Shown here: piece by piece, positions 1-5,425 of the stretch
Numbering within the stretch: position 1 is the first letter of the stretch
How the letters are laid out: each line of letters starts with the position of its first letter
Assembly (NCBI GenBank): GCA_937916025.1
Contig: CALGGX010000012.1
Span: 1 to 8,040 of the forward strand
From: an uncultured Selenomonadales bacterium
Lineage (GTDB): Bacteria > Bacillota_C > Negativicutes > Selenomonadales > Selenomonadaceae
DNA: 8,040 nt
Direction of reading: 5' to 3'
Translations under genes and position numbers: made by a program
The notes under the pieces: generated by a model
The model's input: only the letters and a program-made list of their open reading frames with translations
What the model was told of the DNA's origin: nothing
Databases searched by the model: none

Positions 1-969
1 TATAGCGGTTCCCGAATCGTCAAGCCGAACGTCGCGCAAAACGATTGCACACACATCACGAGTGCCCGAGTCGAGCGCAAGATATTCGTTGGCAGCGGCA
101 AGCGGCGTCCAAATGTCGATGTTCAACGGCAGCAGCGACTCGTCCTTATCCCAAAATACGTAGCCGACCACGCCCTTGGCGTTGCGTTTCGCGATGTGGA
201 TCGTGCCGTTGTAAGTTTTATGCGGCAGATTGTTTTTGTCGTTCAGCACTGACAGATAAGCGTCGCGGACAATTGCATCATACTCCGCATGCTGAGCGGG
301 CGTCTGTGTGGACGATGTCCAATGATCGGCGAACGCATAGCCGTACTCCAACAATCGATCCAATTTTTCAAAGCCGCGTCGATCTTTATCGGCAATAATT
401 TTATCGGGATCGGACGATGAGGAGGCTCCATATTTAGATTTGAGTGCCGCGTTCAATTTCTCCAACGCTCGCCGGTTGATTGCGTCGATGTCGGGATATT
501 CGATATGAACGTCGAGCTCTTGATACTCGCCGTCGAGATCGACCGTCTTGCCGCTCGGCGTCACATCATACGTCGTCGTGTCTGTCAGATCGGCGAACGC
601 AGACGCAATCTCGTCGGCACTCGTATAACTCAAGCGGCGATCTTCAAATCGACTGCAATATATAAAACGACTGCGCAGATTGTCACGCAACGCGGCTTTG
701 TTGTATCGTCCGAAGTTGTGATGCGTCTCGTTGAGAGGGAACGGATTGTTATGCACTCCCAACGCCGCTTTGTGGAGGAGATTCTTCATCGCCTCGTTGT
801 TGTAGTGCAATTGTTGATCCAACAACATTTTTACGACATTGGCGCAATCCTGCGCGTCGCCGGACAGCGGATTTGCAATCGAAGTTTCTTTCGACGACTC
901 GTCGGACGAGCCGCAACCCGCCGTCAATATCAGCGCAAACATCATCAGCCACGCAATTAATTTCTTCAT
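1..969 (-). CDS. Putative lipoprotein of unknown function, partial (C-terminus beyond window)
   Basis: An open frame of 323 codons starts at ATG 967-969 and reads through to base 1 without a stop, so the C-terminus lies outside the window. The N-terminus has lysines at 2-3, a hydrophobic stretch over residues 4-17, and a lipobox-like LTAGC ending in Cys19. A serine/acid-rich linker follows. This is the pattern of a signal peptidase II substrate anchored to the outer face of the cytoplasmic membrane by lipidated Cys19. The -3 position is Thr rather than the usual Leu, which is allowed but less common. The rest is a soluble, mostly alpha-helical-looking region rich in Asn, Asp and Tyr, with three more cysteines within the first 110 residues. 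I recognise no family and assign no function. A GGAGGG ribosome binding site (974-979) lies four bases before the ATG. The lipobox and start site are clear; only the role is unknown. Confidence 0.85.
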   Translation of the reverse strand, partial: MKKLIAWLMMFALILTAGCGSSDESSKETSIANPLSGDAQDCANVVKMLLDQQLHYNNEAMKNLLHKAALGVHNNPFPLNETHHNFGRYNKAALRDNLRSRFIYCSRFEDRRLSYTSADEIASAFADLTDTTTYDVTPSGKTVDLDGEYQELDVHIEYPDIDAINRRALEKLNAALKSKYGASSSSDPDKIIADKDRRGFEKLDRLLEYGYAFADHWTSSTQTPAQHAEYDAIVRDAYLSVLNDKNNLPHKTYNGTIHIAKRNAKGVVGYVFWDKDESLLPLNIDIWTPLAAANEYLALDSGTRDVCAIVLRDVRLDDSGTAI

Positions 970-986
970 GACACCCTCCGTTTCAC

Positions 987-1014
987 GGGCGATCACATCC
1001 GTCCGCAATCGCCC
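987..1014 (-). other. Inverted repeat (hairpin) in the lipoprotein leader
   Basis: GGGCGAT at 987-993 and ATCGCCC at 1008-1014 form a perfect 7-bp inverted repeat with a 14-base loop. On the minus strand, two G-T wobbles and one C-G pair could lengthen the stem to 10 bp. It lies within the predicted 5' untranslated region, just upstream of the GGAGGG ribosome binding site. No T-run follows it, so it is not an intrinsic terminator. It could affect RNA stability or ribosome access; that role is inference. Confidence 0.4.
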
Positions 1015-1049
1015 TCAACCTGTCGAATTATCCGGTTTCTGTCGCCGAC

Positions 1050-1058
1050 ATTATATCA
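1050..1058 (-). promoter_or_regulatory. Extended -10 promoter for the lipoprotein gene
   Basis: On the minus strand this reads TGATATAAT, a perfect match to the extended -10 consensus TGnTATAAT. I find no good -35 hexamer at 16-18 bases, which is typical of extended -10 promoters. Transcription would start near 1043 and give a leader of about 74 bases containing the 987-1014 hairpin. It is the only strong promoter-like match in the 178-base gap between this gene and the flavin reductase terminator. Confidence 0.55.
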
Positions 1059-1100
1059 GCGAATTGCGTGCAATTGGTGTCCTGCCGGTTCACTCGCATG

Positions 1101-1138
1101 AAAAAGGAATCCGCCCGCTTCCGCCGAACGAATTCCTT
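1101..1138 (-). terminator. Rho-independent terminator of the flavin reductase gene
   Basis: On the minus strand, starting 9 bases after the flavin reductase stop, AAGGAATTCG (1129-1138) pairs with CGGATTCCTT (1104-1113). This is a 10-bp stem with one T-G wobble and a 15-base loop. The T-run at 1101-1105 overlaps the end of the stem. No comparable T-run follows on the plus strand, so it appears to act only on minus-strand transcripts and separates the flavin reductase from the lipoprotein gene. Confidence 0.72.
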
Positions 1139-1147
1139 CAACTTATT

Positions 1148-1693
1148 TCATTCAATGATGTATGATTTGACGATTTCGCCGTAATACGCCGTGTGATGAT
1201 CGTCGATATTATCATGATCACGCGTAACATTTGACGGATAAAATTTATCGACAAAACGACGACTGAGCGTGTCCAACGTCTGCTCTTGACTGAAGACAAC
1301 TTTGCATTCGAGCGTCAACGGAAATTCTTTGATCGCCGGCGGCAGTACAATTTCAGGATCAACCATCGTCAAGCCCGCTACTGCAATCTTATCGGTATCG
1401 TAACCGCTCTTGCTGCCGCAAATCCCGATCGCCTTCTTCACTTTTTTCGCATCGACTTCGCCGTACGGAACCGACACCACAAATTCGCCGCTCCGATCGA
1501 GCAGTTCATGCGTAAAACGACTTTCTCTGACGTAAATCGCAAAAATCGGTACGCCCCATTCAATGCCGAGCGTGCCCCAGCCGATCGTCATCGCGTTGAC
1601 GCATTCCTCCGCCTCCGTCACGACCAATACGCCGCCGGGCAATGCCTTCATTATCTCGCCCGCGTAGTCGAATACTTCAATCTCTTTCTTCAT
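1148..1693 (-). CDS. Flavin reductase family protein (FMN-binding split barrel)
   Basis: A complete 181-residue cytoplasmic protein, a usual length for this family. It resembles the flavin reductase/flavoredoxin-like FMN-binding split-barrel proteins common in anaerobic Bacillota. The recognisable pieces are the conserved NAMTIGWGTLGIEWG block (residues 33-47), the RESRFT segment (56-61), a CGSKSGYD motif (92-99), and the C-terminal HTAYYGEIV ending (167-175). Members bind FMN and pass electrons from NAD(P)H or a partner to flavin or other acceptors; the true substrate cannot be read from sequence. The start at ATG 1691-1693 has an AGGAG site (1702-1706) eight bases upstream. It has its own promoter (1715-1742) and terminator (1101-1138), so it is probably transcribed alone. 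Its neighbour cydC diverges from it. Family assignment is by recognition and is confident; the physiological role is open. Confidence 0.93.
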   Translation of the reverse strand: MKKEIEVFDYAGEIMKALPGGVLVVTEAEECVNAMTIGWGTLGIEWGVPIFAIYVRESRFTHELLDRSGEFVVSVPYGEVDAKKVKKAIGICGSKSGYDTDKIAVAGLTMVDPEIVLPPAIKEFPLTLECKVVFSQEQTLDTLSRRFVDKFYPSNVTRDHDNIDDHHTAYYGEIVKSYIIE

Positions 1694-1714
1694 TCAATCA
1701 TCTCCTCGCAATCG

Positions 1715-1742
1715 ATTTTACAAGTCCAATAATTTTTGTCAA
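1715..1742 (-). promoter_or_regulatory. Sigma-70-type promoter of the flavin reductase gene
   Basis: On the minus strand a perfect -35 TTGACA (1737-1742) and a -10 TAAAAT (1715-1720, five of six to consensus) are separated by 16 bases. Transcription would begin near 1708 and give a leader of about 15 bases containing the AGGAG site. The -35 box ends one base before the likely GTG start of the divergent cydC-like gene. RNA polymerase here would therefore cover the cydC start region. Confidence 0.75.
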
Positions 1743-1743
1743 G

Positions 1744-3201
1744 GTGATCACTCTGAAAAAATTTATCGACGCCGCATCAACCGCGTTGCTCGCGCTCGCC
1801 TCGAACGTCGCATTGCTGATCGCGTCCGCGTGGCTGATCACAACCGCCGCCTTCCGACCGCCGCTCTCCGAACTCGCGCTCGGCATCACCGCCGTCCGAG
1901 CCGCAGGCATTGCACGAGCCGTCTTCAGATATCTCGAACGACTCGCCACTCATTCCGCCGCGCTCGAAGCATTGAGCCGAATTCGCGTCAAACTCTATCG
2001 CCTCGCGCTGTCAAAACTGCCGCTCAAGTCCGGCGCGTCGATGCAGGGCGAGTTCCTTCATTCGCTCACCGTCCGCGCGGAGCTCAATAAAGACCTCATG
2101 CCGCGCGTCGTCATTCCGATCGTCTGCGCGAGCGTTTTAATCGTCGCCACGACCGCAATCCTCTTTCGATCGATCGGGTTGATCGCATTGCTGTTGCCGA
2201 CGGCATTTTTTTTGACTGCAATCATCTCTCGACTCGTGCGCGAAACTCCCGTCGATGACAGCCGATATCGCGAGCGGTTGCTCGATTTTCATGACGGCTT
2301 CGACGACATTTTCATTGCAGACGAATTTGACTCCGTCCGATCGACGCTCGACAAACATGCAAAGCCGCCCGTCGACAATCGCATCATCAATGCCGATTCG
2401 CTCTGCTCGATCATAAACGCCTCCGCGTTCTGCATTATGCTGTATTGCCTCGCCGCTCGGCTCGAGATGATCGATCTCGCCATGCATTTGCTTCTGCTCC
2501 TGAGCAATCTCGAAACGCTCGCAACTCTGCCGAACGCAATTCGACTCGCCGAGCAGATCAAACCGATCGAAAATGCCGAGCCGAAAAAAATTCTCCCGAT
2601 CGAAAATTCCTCGTCCGAGATCGTCGTTGCGATCGAGCATCTGAAATTCGGCTATGACGAGCGGCTCGTGATCGACGATCTCAATCTCGAAATTCGCCGC
2701 GCGGAGCAAATCGCAATCGTCGGAGAGTCCGGCGTCGGCAAAACCACACTGCTTTATCTCCTGCTCGGACTGTGGAAGCCGAACGGCGGCTCGATCAAAA
2801 TCAACGGCTCAATCGCCGCCGCCACCAATGCCAATTACATTTTCGCCGCATCGATCCGAGACAATTTTCGGCTGTTGCATCCCGATATCGACGACGAGAC
2901 GATCGATGAATGCCTGAAACTCGCGCAACTCGACATGCTCGATCGCAATGAAAAAATCGGACTCGACGCCGCACGGTTGAGCGGCGGTCAGCGTTGCCGA
3001 CTGCAAACCGCTCTCGCACTTGCCGCCAAGTCCGATATATTGATTCTCGACGAGCCCACTGCCGGTCTCGACCGAGCAACCGCCGATCGATTGATCGATG
3101 CAGTGATGCGTCAATCGTCGACGCTGATCGTCATCACTCACGATCCGAGCGTCGCCGCCAAATTCAATCGCATCGTTCGACTCAATCCAATTTCGTCGTG
3201 A
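1744..3201 (+). CDS. cydC: CydC-like ABC transporter half-subunit (thiol exporter type, fused membrane and ATPase domains)
   Basis: A 485-residue half-transporter. Residues 1-260 hold about six hydrophobic segments (near 13-36, 43-59, 119-141, 142-162, 222-240, 243-259). They include the CydC-typical AWLITTAA and FRYLERLATH (61-70) blocks. The ATPase domain has Walker A GESGVGKTT (327-335), signature LSGGQ (412-416), Walker B ILILDEP with Asp436 and Glu437, D-loop AGLD (440-443) and switch His466. CydC pairs with CydD to export cysteine or glutathione from the cytoplasm, which supports cytochrome bd assembly. No cydD is adjacent. Oddities: Asn362 sits where the Q-loop Gln is expected, the stretch before it is about 13 residues shorter than in E. 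coli CydC, and the usual tail after the switch region is missing. The start is uncertain: GTG 1744 is chosen, but AGGTGATC (1742-1749), complementary to the 16S rRNA 3' end, would suit a CTG at 1753. Substrate and partner are inferred. Confidence 0.82.
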   Translation: MITLKKFIDAASTALLALASNVALLIASAWLITTAAFRPPLSELALGITAVRAAGIARAVFRYLERLATHSAALEALSRIRVKLYRLALSKLPLKSGASMQGEFLHSLTVRAELNKDLMPRVVIPIVCASVLIVATTAILFRSIGLIALLLPTAFFLTAIISRLVRETPVDDSRYRERLLDFHDGFDDIFIADEFDSVRSTLDKHAKPPVDNRIINADSLCSIINASAFCIMLYCLAARLEMIDLAMHLLLLLSNLETLATLPNAIRLAEQIKPIENAEPKKILPIENSSSEIVVAIEHLKFGYDERLVIDDLNLEIRRAEQIAIVGESGVGKTTLLYLLLGLWKPNGGSIKINGSIAAATNANYIFAASIRDNFRLLHPDIDDETIDECLKLAQLDMLDRNEKIGLDAARLSGGQRCRLQTALALAAKSDILILDEPTAGLDRATADRLIDAVMRQSSTLIVITHDPSVAAKFNRIVRLNPISS

Positions 3202-5185
3202 AAATCTCCTTGTCTTTGACAGTGAAGTTGATGAACTCGGAAGTCGCACTCTCGTTATCGGGCGTGACGAACTCGAAGCAATACAGATATTCGCCGTCGC
3301 CGAGCTCTTCATCCTCGAACTTCGGATTGTCGTCAATCGTAAACGTGTCGACTTCGACCTCGGTGAAATCGTTGTCGTCGCCCTCGATCGTAATGCCGTA
3401 ATGCAACGTCGTGAGTTTGTCGCCCTTCTTCAGCTTGATCAAACTCTTATCCGCCAAGCCTTTCGACAGCCGCTTCGCGCCGAGAATTTTGTACTTCTCA
3501 GTCTTGAAATCATACGCAACTTGCAAATTCGCGCGCACGCCGTTGAGCTTGATCGGAATCGAATACAGATTGTAGTTTTCGTTCTCCTCGACGATCTCGA
3601 CAAACACCGGATGCCCGTCAAGCATCGGCCACACCGCGCGGAAATTGTCCGTGAATCGCCCCGCATCCCAATCGGATTTAACGTCCGCATCACTGCCGAG
3701 ATACAGCACAACCTCCGACTCCGTGTCGACGTACGCCAGATTGCAATGCACCGACGACAGCAGTTCCATTTGCTGAGCGTTCAGCGTGACGAACGCGTTG
3801 TTGTCTTTATCGACTTGGATTTTCAAATCCTCGAGCTGCGAAACGTCGAAGAGAATTTGTTTTTGAACCGGCGGAGGCGGCGGCGGTATTTCATAATTGC
3901 CGTTGAGAACGTCATTCGCCTCGGGCGGCATCACGCCGTACAGCAGATGATAATACAGACATTTTTGCGGCAAAGTCGCGCCTTGCTGTTGCGCATACAT
4001 GCCGTAAATTTGATCCTCGCCGTCGTAAGGATAGAACCCCGAAATGCCGGTGCCGTTGCCGCGATATTCGCCGTTGACGCGATAAACGACCGCATCGTTG
4101 ACGGCGTCGATCAATCGCTGAGACGTTTGCGGCATGAGTTTACTCGACTTCGCTGCGAAATCGCCGATATCAACCATATCGTAGTATGCAGACTCGCGCG
4201 TGTTGCCGCCGTAATTCTCCGAGCGGTTTGCACTCCGACCGAGCGAAGAGAAGAATTTGCGCGGGTTTTGCGCCGAACCGCGAAGTGCCTCGGCGTTGAA
4301 TGCATCATACGCCGCGCGGAGCGTCGGCATCTTCGTCACGTCGATGACCGACAGAGTTGCCGAGTCTTCCGACCAATGATCTTCGCAACCGGCGTAATAC
4401 GTATCGCAAATTACCTGTCCGAGATTGTCTCCGCCCATCGCCGGATTGTTGCCGAGCGTGTTGAGCCAACCGGCATATTCCCAACCGTTGCCGGGCTCGG
4501 TCTCTTCAGACGCAACCATGAATCGCGTCAAGCCATGCAGAGTATTCGCCGTGTCAAACGTCGCCATCAGGCACGCGTCGAAGCCGATCAGCTCGAACGG
4601 CGGATTTTCGATTGACGGCTCGTAAACGCTCGAAAATGCCGCGCGGATATCATTCAAACTCAAGATGTTTTCGGTGCGCTCGTCATGGCAAACGCCGAAC
4701 GCCGAGCCGCCGCCATGATCCCAAAAGATAAACACTTTGTGATCGGCATTGAAATTGCTCGCGCCGAAGCGAAGGAAATCCGCCAACGTGTCGGCAGAGC
4801 CCATATCCGAATCGGCGGTCGTCTCGAGCTCGTGCAACCCTTCCGCGTCATACAAAAATCTGTTCGTCATTCCGGACTTGACGAAGCCGTTCTTCCATTG
4901 ATTGGAGCCGCCCGCCTGCAACAGCACTCGCACGTTCGTCGGAATTGTCGATTTGAGCATCTCCTCGATGTCGGCTGTCGCCGCGCCGTAATCGCTCTCG
5001 AGATTGCTCCCGCACACATACCAATAAATCAGCCAACTGTCGGTGCCTTCATACGCGTCGGCGAACTTCGTATTGATCGGCGACGTGGTCGATGACGATT
5101 GCGAGCTCGGCTCGTCGTCGCCCATCATCAACACCGAAAATGCCAGCACGATGACCGTCAATACGCCTTTCAAAATTGCTTTCAA
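3182..5185 (-). CDS. Clostripain-like cysteine peptidase (family C11), exported
   Basis: A 667-residue protein with the two hallmark C11 catalytic blocks: His157 in DHGGG (156-160) and Cys205 in DACLMA (203-208). The peptidase domain spans roughly residues 50-420, including an SEETEPGNGW block (225-234). C11 enzymes are often secreted and cut after basic residues; specificity here is unknown. The N-terminus is an uncleaved-looking hydrophobic anchor (4-21) followed by an acidic, Ser/Thr-rich linker. After a six-proline run (434-439) comes a C-terminal region of about 230 residues that I do not recognise; it looks beta-rich and ends in a possible Ig-like fold. The start is TTG at 5183-5185, preceded by a GAGG (5190-5193); no ATG start is available before the catalytic domain. 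It is the last gene of the likely operon with 5210-5395 and the DUF4127 gene, and its 3' end overlaps cydC by 20 bases in convergent orientation. Confidence 0.92.
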   Translation of the reverse strand: MKAILKGVLTVIVLAFSVLMMGDDEPSSQSSSTTSPINTKFADAYEGTDSWLIYWYVCGSNLESDYGAATADIEEMLKSTIPTNVRVLLQAGGSNQWKNGFVKSGMTNRFLYDAEGLHELETTADSDMGSADTLADFLRFGASNFNADHKVFIFWDHGGGSAFGVCHDERTENILSLNDIRAAFSSVYEPSIENPPFELIGFDACLMATFDTANTLHGLTRFMVASEETEPGNGWEYAGWLNTLGNNPAMGGDNLGQVICDTYYAGCEDHWSEDSATLSVIDVTKMPTLRAAYDAFNAEALRGSAQNPRKFFSSLGRSANRSENYGGNTRESAYYDMVDIGDFAAKSSKLMPQTSQRLIDAVNDAVVYRVNGEYRGNGTGISGFYPYDGEDQIYGMYAQQQGATLPQKCLYYHLLYGVMPPEANDVLNGNYEIPPPPPPVQKQILFDVSQLEDLKIQVDKDNNAFVTLNAQQMELLSSVHCNLAYVDTESEVVLYLGSDADVKSDWDAGRFTDNFRAVWPMLDGHPVFVEIVEENENYNLYSIPIKLNGVRANLQVAYDFKTEKYKILGAKRLSKGLADKSLIKLKKGDKLTTLHYGITIEGDDNDFTEVEVDTFTIDDNPKFEDEELGDGEYLYCFEFVTPDNESATSEFINFTVKDKEIFTTKLD

Positions 5186-5209
5186 CGTGCCTCACCCTTT
5201 CGTTTGCGC

Positions 5210-5395
5210 TCAATCGTCGCGCTTAAGTTTGTGTGCAATGCCGATGATTGCGTCGACCAAGCCGCCGGACTCTTCGTCGTCATTTCGCCGCGCGCGCTTG
5301 ATCGAATCGTCGTCCGCCGTCTGTCGACTCGGACTGGTGTTGCGAGCTTTTGCGTGTTTGAGTTTCGCCGCCGCTCGTTTCAGATCAACTGCCAT
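5210..5395 (-). CDS. Small highly charged hypothetical protein (61 aa)
   Basis: This 61-residue reading frame fills the gap between the DUF4127 gene (30 bases from its stop) and the peptidase gene (24 bases before its TTG start), all on the minus strand. ATG 5393-5395 is chosen because a strong ribosome binding site, AAGGTGGTGA (5401-5410), lies five bases upstream. A GTG start at 5407 would bury that site. The N-terminal third is a Lys/Ala/Arg-rich, helix-like segment. The middle is Asp/Arg-rich and probably disordered. The C-terminus (about residues 45-57) forms a short amphipathic helix. There is no signal peptide or membrane segment. Codon use (GCG, AAA, GAC) matches the neighbours, which supports real coding. 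I recognise no family. Position, ribosome binding site and codons argue for a gene; its size leaves some doubt. Confidence 0.62.
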   Translation of the reverse strand: MAVDLKRAAAKLKHAKARNTSPSRQTADDDSIKRARRNDDEESGGLVDAIIGIAHKLKRDD

Positions 5396-5400
5396 TTTCG

Positions 5401-5410
5401 TCACCACCTT
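5401..5410 (-). promoter_or_regulatory. Ribosome binding site setting the start of the 61-aa gene
   Basis: On the minus strand this reads AAGGTGGTGA, one mismatch from AAGGAGGTGA, five bases before ATG 5393-5395. It is among the strongest Shine-Dalgarno matches in the window. It is the main evidence that the small frame is translated and that ATG rather than the upstream GTG codons is the start. Confidence 0.6.
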
Positions 5411-5425
5411 TCCATTGCGATCTTA

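Noticed and set aside
45..960. Several plus-strand open frames over the lipoprotein gene
   Set aside because: They overlap each other in different frames, are Arg/Ser-rich, and oppose a frame with a lipobox, ribosome binding site and promoter.
1642..1743. N-terminal extension of the CydC-like protein to ATG 1642
   Set aside because: It would overlap the flavin reductase start by about 50 bases and span its promoter, and the added residues do not resemble the CydC N-terminus.
2137..2709. 190-codon minus-strand open frame opposite cydC
   Set aside because: It lies entirely within the transporter gene, with no motif or ribosome binding site.
3401..4615. 404-codon plus-strand open frame opposite the peptidase gene
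   Set aside because: It is the antisense of a clearly conserved C11 gene, has an Arg/Val/Ile-rich composition without recognisable motifs, and lacks a ribosome binding site. It arises from the codon bias of the real gene.
5396..5407. GTG start at 5407 for the 61-aa protein
   Set aside because: The GTG codons form part of the AAGGTGGTGA ribosome binding site for the downstream ATG.
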